A stretch of 64,000 bases of DNA, taken from positions 186,001-250,000 of the forward strand of contig LUZY01000002.1 of assembly GCA_001603805.1 (NCBI GenBank), in the 5' to 3' direction. The translations under genes were made by a program, and so were the position numbers. The notes under the pieces were generated by a model, which was given only the letters and a program-made list of their open reading frames with translations, was not told the origin of the DNA and did not search any database. Numbering within the stretch: position 1 is the first letter of the stretch; the number at the start of each line of letters is the position of its first letter. This document shows, one piece after another, positions 35,960 through 44,396 of the stretch. Source of the DNA: Deferribacterales bacterium Deferri_01 (lineage in GTDB: Bacteria; Chrysiogenota; Deferribacteres; Deferribacterales; Geovibrionaceae).

Positions 35960-37957
35960 TCAGTAACTTATAAATTCTTCGTCCAATTTGTCGTGGTCAC
36001 TCCCTGAAAGGTTCAGTTCCACTCCTTCTTTCTGCTGTTTAGACTTAGCCGGTTTAAGAGCCGGTGTTGTTTTTGAGTTTATGTGTGCGGTCTTTATAGT
36101 TTTTTTGTTCTTAGCTGACGAAATGCCGGAATTGTCCTTCATCTTGAAAAACTGCATTGTCTGCTCAAGTGAATCCGCCTGTCCTGCAAGCTCTTCCGCA
36201 GTGGAAGCCATTTCCTCGGATGCTCCGGCATTCTGCTGAATAACCTGATCAAGCTGCTGTATTGCGCTGTTGATCTGCTCCGCTCCGGTTCTCTGTTCAC
36301 TGCTTGAGGCGGTTATCTCCTGCACAAGTTCTGCTGTTTTCTGTATATCCGGCAAAATCTGCTGAAGCAGGCTGCCCGCTTTTTCTGCAATTTCAACACT
36401 TGTGGTGGAGAGGTCGCTTATCTCCTTAGCAGCTTCCTGAGAGCGTTCAGCAAGCTTGCGAACCTCGCTTGCAACAACTGCAAAGCCTTTTCCGTGTTCT
36501 CCTGCTCTTGCTGCCTCTATCGCAGCATTCAGTGCAAGGAGGTTTGTCTGGCGTGCTATCTCTTCTATTATTGAGATTTTGCCGGCTATATCTTTCATAG
36601 CCTTAACTGTCTGATCCACTGCGTGTCCGCCTTCTTTGGCATCGTCGGCCGCTTTTCTGGCAATCTTCTCCGTCTGGAGGGCGTTATCTGCATTCTGATT
36701 TATGTTAGAGGTCATCTCTTCCATTGAGCTTGATGCCTCCTCTGCCGCCGCTGCCTGTTCTGTGGCACCCTGCGACATTTCCTGAGCGGCGCTGCTTAAC
36801 TGACCGCTGCCGGATGAAACATTAAGAGAAGCCGCCTTGACCTCAAGCACTATGATGCGGAGCTTATTGATCATATCCTTCATAGCTGCAGCCAGCATAC
36901 CGACCTCATCTTTCTGTTCGAGGTCCATATCGGCGTCCAGATTACCGTTTGCCACTTCACGGGCAAAAGCTACTCCCATGTTTATGGGAACTGTTATTCC
37001 CCTTGCTATCACTACACCTGCTGCTATGCCGAAAATGAGTGCAGCAGCGGACATAACAAGTATCATCACAAGTGCGCTTCTGAAATCCGCAAGCATCATA
37101 TTGCTGCTTTCAGCGTTAGCGCTGTTAGTAAACTCCTGAGTTTCTCTGGCGTTTGTTACCAGTTCCTGCTCAAGTCTCACCTGCTCTGCAGTGCGTTCTA
37201 TGTAAAGAGAAATATTGTCATCATAATTATTGATAGCCTCTATGAGAGACTGTGCGCTGTCTATGTTTACCTTGTTAACAAAACTTGCCTTGAGAACTTC
37301 TGCGGTTTCTCTGGCACTTCTCACTAACTGTCTCAGTTCTTCGGTGTATTTCTGATCTCCGCTGCTCTTAAACTGCCAAACCATTGTTCTTGCTTTTGCG
37401 AGGTTCAGCATAATATTATAAGAACGTGCGATCTTAGTTACTTTATCCTCAAGGGCGTGTGCATCCTTTGTTGATGATGCCACAAGGGTCTGAAACTGTT
37501 CCAGCTGCTCTTTCACAGTATTTTCAGCTTCTTTGAAAACATGTGTTACGGCAACGCCCATTCTGTTTTCATCTTCGGTTTTTTCATTTTCGACCAGTAC
37601 ATACTTATCGAAAATTGCACCGTATTCCCCTGCATTGTCGACAATACTGTTAATTGCTTCCGTGATCTTCGGATCATTCATCCTTTTGGATGATTCTTCT
37701 GCGCGGGTTTTTAATCCCTGAATCGCATTACTCATTTCGTCTATAGATGCCTGATCCTTTCTGAGCATGTAGTTTTTTTCCTGCTGGCGTGCATTAAGCA
37801 TAAACTCGCCCACAGTCCACATATCTTCGGAATACTCAACGCTTCCGAGAACTTTGTTCATTCCGGTGTACCCCGCAAGCCCCACCATAAGGGTAAGCAG
37901 AAGGACAATACCGAAGCCTATCAGCAGCTTCATGCCGATCTTCAGATTCTTCAACAT
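35960..37957 (-). CDS. methyl-accepting chemotaxis protein, HBM-like sensor
   Basis: A 665-aa receptor: TM1 (~8-28), periplasmic helical domain (~30-285) with HBM-like [22 protein letters not shown]2 (~288-312), HAMP and signalling domain with the standard tip. It ends in [15 protein letters not shown] lies 5 nt before the ATG at 37957. Its cytoplasmic half is a near copy of that in the other MCP; the sensors differ, so two stimuli may feed one array. Confidence 0.94.
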   Translation of the reverse strand: MLKNLKIGMKLLIGFGIVLLLTLMVGLAGYTGMNKVLGSVEYSEDMWTVGEFMLNARQQEKNYMLRKDQASIDEMSNAIQGLKTRAEESSKRMNDPKITEAINSIVDNAGEYGAIFDKYVLVENEKTEDENRMGVAVTHVFKEAENTVKEQLEQFQTLVASSTKDAHALEDKVTKIARSYNIMLNLAKARTMVWQFKSSGDQKYTEELRQLVRSARETAEVLKASFVNKVNIDSAQSLIEAINNYDDNISLYIERTAEQVRLEQELVTNARETQEFTNSANAESSNMMLADFRSALVMILVMSAAALIFGIAAGVVIARGITVPINMGVAFAREVANGNLDADMDLEQKDEVGMLAAAMKDMINKLRIIVLEVKAASLNVSSGSGQLSSAAQEMSQGATEQAAAAEEASSSMEEMTSNINQNADNALQTEKIARKAADDAKEGGHAVDQTVKAMKDIAGKISIIEEIARQTNLLALNAAIEAARAGEHGKGFAVVASEVRKLAERSQEAAKEISDLSTTSVEIAEKAGSLLQQILPDIQKTAELVQEITASSSEQRTGAEQINSAIQQLDQVIQQNAGASEEMASTAEELAGQADSLEQTMQFFKMKDNSGISSAKNKKTIKTAHINSKTTPALKPAKSKQQKEGVELNLSGSDHDKLDEEFISY

Positions 37958-38004
37958 ATCAACCTCCAAGGTTTTCAGATAAAAAAAAATTAAAAAAAAT
38001 ATAT

Positions 38005-40089
38005 TTACTCTATGCCGTGATATATCTTCACAGCGTCTATGATCAGTGCAACTGAACCATCGCCGAGTATCGTTGCTCCGGATACTCCGTGAACCTCCTT
38101 AAATATTTTGCCCAGTGACTTTATAACTGTTTGATGATCACCGATTACTGCGTCTGTAACGAAGCCGACTCTCCTTCCGTCTATTTCGGTAACAACTATC
38201 TGCTGAATTTCAGGCACATTGCCTTTGATGCCGAAAAGCTCACGAAGCTTGATGTAAGGCACAATATCGCCCCTGACCTGAATGATGCTGCGCCCGTGGG
38301 AATTTGCCACATCCTTCGGCGTGAGTTCAATACACTCCTCCACCACTGCAAGGGGTATAATGAAAAACTGGTCCGCAACCCTGATGAGGAGCCCGTCTAT
38401 GATTGCCAGAGTGAGTGGAAGTTTCAGGCTTATCACTGTTCCTTTGCCTTTTTCGGAGGATATATCCAGCGTGCCTTTGAGAGATTCAATATTCTTTTTG
38501 ACCACATCCATACCCACGCCTCGCCCGGATATGTTTGAAACGGCTTCGGCAGTGGAAAAGCCCGGAGCAAGAATCAGGTCACACGCCTCTTTTGCGGTGA
38601 GTTCTACACCTTCTGCTATCAAACCTTTTTCAATGGCTTTTTTACGAACCTTTTCGGGGTCTATACCTCTTCCATTGTCGGTTATCTGTATGAGAACGCT
38701 GTCGCCCGAATGTCTGGCGCTGAGTGTGATTGTTCCTGTTTCTTTTTTGCCCGATGCTTTTCTCTCTTCAGGCATTTCAAGACCGTGGTCAATACTGTTT
38801 CTTATGAGATGTACAAGGGGATCATTAAGCTTTTCGATAACGGTTTTATCCAGCTCTGTTTCAGCTCCTTCGGTGACAAGCTCTATCTTTTTGCCCAGAG
38901 AATGGGAGAGATCACGCACCAGCCTGTTGAACTTGCTGAATGTCGAACCTATGGGGAGCATTCTTATGCTCATGGTATTGTCCCGAAGGTCCCACACGAG
39001 CCTTTCAACATCCTCGGCTATCTTAAGAAGTTCCGGCTCATTTTTCCGTGCCGCAGTCTGACTCAAGCGTGCCTGAACAGTAACGAGTTCGCCTACAAGA
39101 TCCACGAGAAAATCCAGCTTATCAGACTGAACCCTAATGGATGTCATGCTTTCTGCTTCAGCCTTTTTCGCTTTGGTCTCTTTCATATTTTTTATATGAA
39201 GCTGCTCTTCAAGCGCCGCTGCAACTGCAGAAGAAGGCACAACGCCCTTTTCCACAAGAAACTCACCTAAACGTTTCTTTTCTGACAGAATATTTTCAAG
39301 CTCAGCCCTTGAGATATCACCTTTTTCAACCAGAATATCACCGATTCTCTCATGGTTTTCCACTTCTGAACCGTCATAAAAAGCAACGGGAGTGATTGTA
39401 ATATCGCAATCGTCTTCAACAAAAATGAAGACATCTCTTATGGCGTTTTCACCTTTATCCGTGGAGAGAATGATATCCCAATTTACATAACATTTCTCAC
39501 TTTCAAGCTCTTCAAGATAGGGAATTCGTTCAGGATGTGCCACAATTCTGCATTCTCCCAGCTCCATGAGTTCATTTAAAAGAAGTTGGACATTAACTCC
39601 CCTTGAAAAAATATCTTCGTACGGCTTGAACTGTATCCGGTATGTTGTAAGCGTTTTCCCGGCGGAGGTCTTTTCAGTGTCAACGGAAACGGATGCAGGA
39701 GCATCCTGCGGGGTTCCTCCGTGAAGTGAAGCAAAAAAACTTTTAAGCTCCAATGGTTCACCACATGAAGAATCAAGACTTTCGTCCGCAACCATTTCCT
39801 TTATAACATCACAGGACTTCAGAGAGTTTTCTATCATCTCCTGTGTTACGGCAAGCTTGCCTTCACGCACAAGATCATAAGCGGTCTCGATTCCGTGAAC
39901 AAAAGCAGCAAGGTTGTCAAAACCGAACATTGAGCCCGAACCCTTGATAGTATGCATAGCCCTGAAAACTTTTGCCACCAGATCAGAATCATCCGGTGTG
40001 TTTTCAAGCTCCATAAGAGACTGCTCAAGGTCTTCAAGCAGTTCTCCTGCCTCGGTCACAAATGCCTGTTTATGAATATCTGCGGACAT
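38005..40089 (-). CDS. cheA: chemotaxis kinase CheA with MshEN-like tandem motifs
   Basis: A 694-aa CheA: P1 HPt (residues ~1-105; phospho-His 46 in [15 protein letters not shown]), an adaptor-like region (~145-240), then two tandem motifs [12 protein letters not shown].. (248-271) and [12 protein letters not shown].. (273-296), P3 dimerisation (~315-375), P4 ATPase ([30 protein letters not shown]) and P5 CheW-like (~555-690). The tandem motifs resemble MshEN c-di-GMP-binding motifs; a classic P2 is not obvious. Followed by the MCP gene, preceded 4 bp away by cheY. Confidence 0.95.
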   Translation of the reverse strand: MSADIHKQAFVTEAGELLEDLEQSLMELENTPDDSDLVAKVFRAMHTIKGSGSMFGFDNLAAFVHGIETAYDLVREGKLAVTQEMIENSLKSCDVIKEMVADESLDSSCGEPLELKSFFASLHGGTPQDAPASVSVDTEKTSAGKTLTTYRIQFKPYEDIFSRGVNVQLLLNELMELGECRIVAHPERIPYLEELESEKCYVNWDIILSTDKGENAIRDVFIFVEDDCDITITPVAFYDGSEVENHERIGDILVEKGDISRAELENILSEKKRLGEFLVEKGVVPSSAVAAALEEQLHIKNMKETKAKKAEAESMTSIRVQSDKLDFLVDLVGELVTVQARLSQTAARKNEPELLKIAEDVERLVWDLRDNTMSIRMLPIGSTFSKFNRLVRDLSHSLGKKIELVTEGAETELDKTVIEKLNDPLVHLIRNSIDHGLEMPEERKASGKKETGTITLSARHSGDSVLIQITDNGRGIDPEKVRKKAIEKGLIAEGVELTAKEACDLILAPGFSTAEAVSNISGRGVGMDVVKKNIESLKGTLDISSEKGKGTVISLKLPLTLAIIDGLLIRVADQFFIIPLAVVEECIELTPKDVANSHGRSIIQVRGDIVPYIKLRELFGIKGNVPEIQQIVVTEIDGRRVGFVTDAVIGDHQTVIKSLGKIFKEVHGVSGATILGDGSVALIIDAVKIYHGIE

Positions 40090-40093
40090 AACC

Positions 40094-40459
40094 CTATCCT
40101 AAAACTTTTTTTACTACTCCCAGAAGCTGTTCGGGTTTGAAAGGTTTGACAATCCAACCCGTAGCGCCTGCTGATTTACCTTCCTGTTTTTTAGAATCCT
40201 GAGACTCGGTAGTGAGCATGATTATCGGAATAAACTTAAAAGCTGCCTGCTTTCTAAGTTCTTTTATCAGGGTGATGCCGTCCATATTGGGCATGTTAAG
40301 GTCTGTCACCACCATATCAATTTTTTTACCGGATATTTTAGAGAGGGCGTCTGCTCCGTCAGAGGCTTCAATCACCTCATAGCCCTCTTTTGTGAGTGTA
40401 AATTTTACCATCTGCCTTATGCTGGCGGAATCGTCCACACTAAGAATAACCTTTCCCAT
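40094..40459 (-). CDS. cheY: CheY-type response regulator
   Basis: A 121-aa single REC domain: SVDDSASIRQMV, phosphoacceptor Asp in MVVTDLNMPNMDG, Thr in MLTTESQ and Lys in WIVKPF. It starts at the ATG at 40459, overlapping the STAS gene stop by 1 bp (TAATG). It is next to cheA and is the likely main phosphoacceptor. Confidence 0.94.
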   Translation of the reverse strand: MGKVILSVDDSASIRQMVKFTLTKEGYEVIEASDGADALSKISGKKIDMVVTDLNMPNMDGITLIKELRKQAAFKFIPIIMLTTESQDSKKQEGKSAGATGWIVKPFKPEQLLGVVKKVLG

Positions 40460-40809
40460 TAAACACTCTCCTTTGCTGCCCAAAGGCAGTTTCCGCATTT
40501 ATCCTGACTGCACCCTGTGCGCCTTGAAAACCCCAGGCTGTATTTCTTGAGTTCAAGGGGGCACCCTTCTTTCTTGTCAAAGGAAATATTCTTTCCCACA
40601 GAAGAAAAAGTGCGGTGCGCAGAACACATAAGCTGAAAAAAAGTGAAATCTATACTGGATTCACCTGAAATATTAACCTTCACTCTGTCCTCTGTGGAAT
40701 AGAGTTCCATAAGCTTTTCACGCACCTGACCAATATTGCAAACTGTAAGGTCGCCGGATAAGGAAAGGATGCAGTCCGAACCGTTCTTTTCCTCTTTGAT
40801 GTCTAACAT
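40459..40809 (-). CDS. STAS domain protein of the chemosensory cluster
   Basis: A 116-aa STAS protein (LSLSGDLTVCNIGQVREKL, VKVNISGESSIDFTFFQLM) with a Ser-Ser-x-Asp at the usual phosphoserine spot, and a C-terminal Cys-rich tail (CSQDKCGNC) not typical of the family. STAS genes occur beside cheY/cheA in some F7-like systems. I prefer the ATG at 40809, 7 nt after AGGAG, over one two codons upstream. Confidence 0.82.
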   Translation of the reverse strand: MLDIKEEKNGSDCILSLSGDLTVCNIGQVREKLMELYSTEDRVKVNISGESSIDFTFFQLMCSAHRTFSSVGKNISFDKKEGCPLELKKYSLGFSRRTGCSQDKCGNCLWAAKESV

Positions 40810-40819
40810 GTTCATACTC

Positions 40820-42058
40820 CTAAAATAACTCTACATTGTCCGGTTCTGCCGCCGGCTTCTTTTGTTTACCGGTGCTGCTTTTGCCTACGCTTCCGCCGAA
40901 CCCCTTGATGTGTTTTTCAAATATCTCTCTTTCGCTTTCCATTGTGTACATGGTTTTAAGATGTGAACTGAGATCGCTCAGGCGGAGTGTGCAGAGATTT
41001 ACACCCACATCATTCATTGCAGCGGAAAGACCAATAAGATCTTTTCCGACTATATCAAGCGGTTCGATCACATGCTCTATCCTTTGCCTGTTTATATCCT
41101 GATACTGAAGCGATATCACAATCCCTCTTATTCGTTCTGCGGTTTTCGCTGTTTCTTCCTGAAGGCGTTTTATAGTTTCTTTTGCTGAATTTATGCCGCC
41201 GTCAAGGAGACCCAGCGCTTCATTCACATCCTGCTCTGAAGACACGGCAAGCTCGTTCATTTTCTCCGCATTCTCAGAGGATTCATGATAAATATCTTCT
41301 ATATCGTTTGTTATAGTCTTAACAGAGTTTCTGATATCCATAGCAAAACGGTTTGACTGCTCGGAAAGCTTTCTTATTTCATCAGCCACCACTGCAAAAC
41401 CCCTGCCGTGTTCCCCTGCTCTCGCCGCCTCGATGGCTGCGTTCAGCGCCAGAAGATTTGTCTGATCTGCAATATATTCCACCTGAGAGACAGTGGAGTT
41501 AACCTTTTCGGCCCCTTCCATAATCATATTAAGACGAGAACTGACCAAATCAGAAAAGGCTCCTGTTTCCTTAAGAGTTTTAATAACTTCAAGCAAAACC
41601 GTTCTGTTCTTTTCCATCATCGAGTTTCCGCTTTTGTCATTATCCATAAGGTTTGATATTGCAGAGCCCGCAAGATCACCCTGCGCCTCTACCTGCTCCA
41701 CTATGCTCATAAAGTTGCCGCTAATCTCATTAGCTGATTCTTCAGAATCCCTGATCACATTTTGAAGCTGTCCTGAGAACATCGGCATTAGATCTGCCCT
41801 GTCATCCAGAAGTTTTTTTGTGCATGTAATAAACTCGTGCAGCTTGTTCATTTCCGCCTGTTTTTCTTCCTCTGCCCGTGTGCTGCATTTTTCAGCAGTT
41901 CTGACAGCAGAGATGTAGGCGGCTAAAACAGCCGCCGCACTTAAAACAATAGTCACGGCAAATGCAGTTAAGCCGCCGGTGAAATACACTGCAACAGATG
42001 CAGCCGCACCTGCACAAAGCGCTATATAGATGCCTGTTTTGTCACTCAGTTCCCGCAT
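40820..42058 (-). CDS. membrane MCP-like protein without periplasmic domain
   Basis: A 412-aa protein with two adjacent TM helices (~9-28, ~32-52) and almost no periplasmic loop. The rest is an MCP-type signalling coiled coil with [22 protein letters not shown] and [11 protein letters not shown]. It ends in [13 protein letters not shown], not the EEF tail of the other two receptors. It may sense membrane or cytoplasmic state or act as an array scaffold (inference). It overlaps the preceding gene by 17 bp. Confidence 0.88.
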   Translation of the reverse strand: MRELSDKTGIYIALCAGAAASVAVYFTGGLTAFAVTIVLSAAAVLAAYISAVRTAEKCSTRAEEEKQAEMNKLHEFITCTKKLLDDRADLMPMFSGQLQNVIRDSEESANEISGNFMSIVEQVEAQGDLAGSAISNLMDNDKSGNSMMEKNRTVLLEVIKTLKETGAFSDLVSSRLNMIMEGAEKVNSTVSQVEYIADQTNLLALNAAIEAARAGEHGRGFAVVADEIRKLSEQSNRFAMDIRNSVKTITNDIEDIYHESSENAEKMNELAVSSEQDVNEALGLLDGGINSAKETIKRLQEETAKTAERIRGIVISLQYQDINRQRIEHVIEPLDIVGKDLIGLSAAMNDVGVNLCTLRLSDLSSHLKTMYTMESEREIFEKHIKGFGGSVGKSSTGKQKKPAAEPDNVELF

Positions 42059-42233
42059 AATATTTCCTTTTTGCTTTTATTGATGCGGCTGCCATCCCTG
42101 TAAATGACAAGAACAGAAAAACCATCATCTGTGCCGCTGATAAAACGCTTATGTTGAAATACTCAAACAAAGCCATAAAAATCCCTGAAATAGCTATCAT
42201 CGTAATGCCTGTTCTGAAAATCATTGAATTCAT
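42042..42233 (-). CDS. small two-TM membrane protein
   Basis: A 63-aa protein with two hydrophobic helices (residues ~8-24 and ~31-52) and a basic tail (KAKRKYYAG). GGAG lies ~9 nt before its ATG, and it overlaps the REC gene by 4 bp and the MCP-like gene by 17 bp, so it is translationally coupled and real. I do not recognise the family. A partner of the adjacent membrane MCP-like protein is possible. Confidence 0.65.
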   Translation of the reverse strand: MNSMIFRTGITMIAISGIFMALFEYFNISVLSAAQMMVFLFLSFTGMAAASIKAKRKYYAGTE

Positions 42234-42631
42234 GTTTTTTTGCTCCTCTGCAAAATTGTGTGTGTACTCTCAATGAGTTCAGATGGACTGAATGGTTTAT
42301 GAAGAAGCCCTACGACCATTTCCTTAACGTATGAATCCTCCGGTTTTACATCCAGATAGCCGGTTATAAGCAACACAGGGATTTTAAGCCCGTTTCTGTG
42401 AAGAAAATCAAGAACCTCAAGTCCTGTCATTTCCGGCATCATCACATCAAGAAGAATAAGGTCAAAGCTTTTTCCAGTCATTTCTTTGTTTCTAATTTTC
42501 TCTATACACGACAAGCCGTTAACGGCTTCAGTAACCTTGTATCCGAATTTTCTGAAGTAAAGGCACACGCCCCTTCTTAGTTCTTCTTCGTCTTCAGCAA
42601 AAAGTATTTCAAGCTGTGTAGTGTTATCCAT
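42230..42631 (-). CDS. single-domain response regulator (REC), first gene of the chemosensory string
   Basis: A 133-aa REC domain: FAEDEEELRRGV, phosphoacceptor Asp in LILLDVMMPEMTG, LLITGYLD and LLHKPFSPSE. No output domain. Its ATG is only ~13 nt from the -12 box of the sigma-54 promoter, so the mRNA would have almost no leader and no Shine-Dalgarno. No other in-frame start fits the REC fold. Confidence 0.9.
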   Translation of the reverse strand: MDNTTQLEILFAEDEEELRRGVCLYFRKFGYKVTEAVNGLSCIEKIRNKEMTGKSFDLILLDVMMPEMTGLEVLDFLHRNGLKIPVLLITGYLDVKPEDSYVKEMVVGLLHKPFSPSELIESTHTILQRSKKT

Positions 42632-42643
42632 GTATGTTTATAA

Positions 42644-42659
42644 AGCAACACCTGTGCCA
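42644..42659 (-). promoter_or_regulatory. sigma-54 promoter of the chemosensory operon
   Basis: On the minus strand TGGCACAGGTGTTGCT gives TGGCAC, 5 bp, TTGCT, matching the -24/-12 consensus with no mismatch. The predicted start of transcription is 2-3 nt before the REC gene ATG. Confidence 0.85.
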
Positions 42660-42713
42660 AAAGTAAACACTTTAAAGAACAGTATGTTACAAAAAGTTAC
42701 ATCTAAACACCAA

Positions 42714-42729
42714 GTCAACATTGGTTGAC
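42714..42729. promoter_or_regulatory. palindromic site 1 (GTCAACATTGGTTGAC)
   Basis: A perfect 6-bp-arm palindrome centred ~88 bp upstream of the sigma-54 start. It is the best of three evenly spaced sites and suits an enhancer for a sigma-54 activator. Confidence 0.7.
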
Positions 42730-42780
42730 ACAATTTGCAAAGGAAGCCAAAAAGCCTTATTTCCAAGCAGTTACAAAGAT

Positions 42781-42796
42781 GTCAACTTTTACTGAC
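42781..42796. promoter_or_regulatory. palindromic site 2 (GTCAACTTTTACTGAC)
   Basis: A 16-bp site with GTCA/TGAC arms, starting exactly 67 bp after site 1. Confidence 0.6.
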
Positions 42797-42847
42797 AAAA
42801 CAACACGATCCGGTGAATTCCCCTCTGAATGAGGGTATGCAACGAGT

Positions 42848-42863
42848 GTCAACCCTTATTGAC
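42848..42863. promoter_or_regulatory. palindromic site 3 (GTCAACCCTTATTGAC)
   Basis: A 16-bp site with GTCAA/TTGAC arms, exactly 67 bp after site 2 and 32 bp before the -35 box of the ribB promoter, so it could also affect ribB. Direct repeats GTTACA (42686, 42696, 42770) lie among these sites. Confidence 0.65.
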
Positions 42864-42894
42864 TAAAGTTAGAATGCGTATGAAAGACAGGGCA

Positions 42895-42922
42895 TTGACA
42901 CCCGCCGATAAAAGATTATAAT
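42895..42922 (+). promoter_or_regulatory. consensus sigma-70 promoter of the FMN riboswitch-ribB unit
   Basis: TTGACA and TATAAT, both perfect, with a 16-bp spacer. The predicted start is at ~42929, just before the riboswitch. Confidence 0.85.
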
Positions 42923-42931
42923 AAAAATATA

Positions 42932-43075
42932 TTCTCAGGGCGGGGTGAAACTCCCCACCGGCGGTGATCCCACACAGGGTAAGCCCGCGAGCGTTCCGTT
43001 TCTTATAAACGGAAGTCAGCAGATTCGGTGAGATTCCGAAGCCGACGGTACAGTCCGGACGAAAGAGGATCTGAC
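42932..43075 (+). ncRNA. FMN riboswitch (RFN element)
   Basis: The conserved RFN pieces appear in order: TCAGGGCGGGGTGAAACTCC, CCACCGGCGGTGAT, AGCCCGCGAGCG, the variable arm CGTTTCTTATAAACG, GTCAGCAGATTCGGTGAGA, TTCCGAAGCCGACGGT and ACAGTCCGGACGAAAGAGGA. It senses FMN and lowers ribB expression. A small stem GCATG/CATGC (43077-43102) follows but no strong terminator, so control may be translational. Confidence 0.97.
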
Positions 43076-43147
43076 GCATGCCGTAATTTTCATGCCTTTA
43101 CTTCCCCTTTAATTCTGCCCTGATTTACGAAAATTAAGAGGTTTACC

Positions 43148-43813
43148 GTGAATCAGAAATGTATTTTACCCAAAACATCATTCGAGAGGGTTGAAGATGC
43201 CCTCAGTTCGCTGAAAAACGGCGGAGGAATTCTTGTTCTTGATGATGAGGACAGAGAAAACGAAGGGGATCTTATCTTCCCCGCAGAGACTATCACACCC
43301 GAACAGATGGCTGTTCTCATTCGGGAATGCAGCGGCATTGTGTGCCTTTGCCTTACAGATGAGAAAACACAGGAACTTGAGCTTCCCATGATGGTGGATA
43401 AAAACACCAGCAGTTACGGGACAGGCTTCACAGTCACAATCGAAGCCGCAGAAGGGGTCACAACAGGTGTTTCCGCTGCGGACAGAGTAACCACCATACG
43501 GGCTGCTGTGAAAGACGGAGCAAAGCCCTCCGATCTGAACAGGCCGGGACACGTATTTCCCTTGAGGGCAAGAAAGGGAGGAGTTCTGGAGCGTCAGGGG
43601 CACACTGAAGCTACTGTAGACTTCATGCGCCTTGCAGGTTTTAAACCCTGTGGAGTTTTATGTGAACTGACAAACCCTGACGGAACAATGGCAAGAACTC
43701 CGCAAGTTGCCGCATTTGGAAAGGCACACGGATATCCGGTTGTTACTATTGAAGATCTTATAAGTTATATAAAAGCAAAGGATACCGCTCTGACCGGAGC
43801 TGCTAAGGCTTAG
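43148..43813 (+). CDS. ribB: 3,4-dihydroxy-2-butanone-4-phosphate synthase
   Basis: A 221-aa RibB: the acidic loop [12 protein letters not shown], the Cys region [30 protein letters not shown] and [12 protein letters not shown]. It makes the four-carbon unit of riboflavin from ribulose 5-phosphate. The protein stops where RibBA fusions would continue into GTP cyclohydrolase II, so it is the stand-alone form. GTG start, 6-7 nt after AAGAGG, under an FMN riboswitch. Confidence 0.96.
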   Translation: MNQKCILPKTSFERVEDALSSLKNGGGILVLDDEDRENEGDLIFPAETITPEQMAVLIRECSGIVCLCLTDEKTQELELPMMVDKNTSSYGTGFTVTIEAAEGVTTGVSAADRVTTIRAAVKDGAKPSDLNRPGHVFPLRARKGGVLERQGHTEATVDFMRLAGFKPCGVLCELTNPDGTMARTPQVAAFGKAHGYPVVTIEDLISYIKAKDTALTGAAKA

Positions 43814-43821
43814 TGACTCAG

Positions 43822-43852
43822 AACCCGCCGGAATCAAAACGGCGGGTTTTAA
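43822..43852 (+). terminator. rho-independent terminator of ribB
   Basis: AACCCGCCG/CGGCGGGTT stem of 9 bp, 9-nt loop, followed by TTAA with T residues in the stem end; 6 bp after the ribB stop. Confidence 0.85.
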
Positions 43853-43887
43853 TGACTAATTTACTGACCTTTAAAATTTACTATCCC

Positions 43888-43907
43888 CAGTTCCATCCAT
43901 GGAACTG
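43888..43907. repeat. isolated hairpin 2 of the dispersed repeat family
   Basis: CAGTTCCATCCATGGAACTG is a perfect 8-bp stem with the loop TCCA. It differs from hairpin 2 of the 9.4-kb array only by a C-G to T-A pair change, and the next bases GTAT also match. Hairpin 1 and the spacer are absent. It sits just beyond the 3' end of the glyoxalase gene. Confidence 0.65.
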
Positions 43908-43919
43908 TATATAAATGTT

Positions 43920-44294
43920 TCAGGCTTTTGAGTTTGGCAAAATCTCTACCCAGTAGCCGTCAGGGTCTTCGATGAAGTAGATGCCCATTGCCTCGTTTTC
44001 AAAGCAGATGCAGCCCATTTCCTTATGAAGTTTATAAGCAGCATCAAAATCATCCACGCCAAAGGCTATATGTATCTCATTCTCGCCGAGGTCATAGGGC
44101 TCTTCCCTGTCTCTCAGCCATGTAAGCTCAAGCTGGTGAGGCGTAACTCCATCCCCAAGATAAACAAGGATAAAGTCTCCGTCCTCCTGATTATATCTGC
44201 GGACCTCTTCAAGACCTAAAGCCTTTTTGTAAAACTCAAGACTCCTGCCGAGATCAAAAACGTTAATATTATTGTGCAAAAACCTAAACTTCAT
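43920..44294 (-). CDS. gloA: glyoxalase I-type lactoylglutathione lyase
   Basis: A 124-aa VOC-fold enzyme: ligand residues appear as His in FLHNNINVFD, Glu in HQLELTW, His in NEIHIAFGV and Glu in GYWVEILPN, the GlxI metal set. It isomerises the methylglyoxal-thiol hemithioacetal. The ATG at 44294 is 7 nt after AGGGG; an ATG two codons earlier is too close. It stands alone. Confidence 0.88.
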   Translation of the reverse strand: MKFRFLHNNINVFDLGRSLEFYKKALGLEEVRRYNQEDGDFILVYLGDGVTPHQLELTWLRDREEPYDLGENEIHIAFGVDDFDAAYKLHKEMGCICFENEAMGIYFIEDPDGYWVEILPNSKA

Positions 44295-44396
44295 CAACAT
44301 ACCCCTGTTCAGCGTCTTTTTATTTGTCAGACAAAGACTTTAATCTGCAACAACAGTTCCATATTTTCAAGGTCTTTTTCATAAATATTTGTTAAA

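Noticed and set aside
38282-39061. Long plus-strand ORF antisense to cheA
   Set aside because: It is a shadow of a well-supported gene, as are other long antisense frames opposite che genes.
42714-42863. CRISPR array, because of evenly spaced repeats
   Set aside because: Only three repeats, each 16 bp and palindromic, and no cas genes nearby; regular spacing fits operators better.
42849-43079. Minus-strand ORF across the FMN riboswitch
   Set aside because: It is antisense to a conserved RNA structure and has no support.
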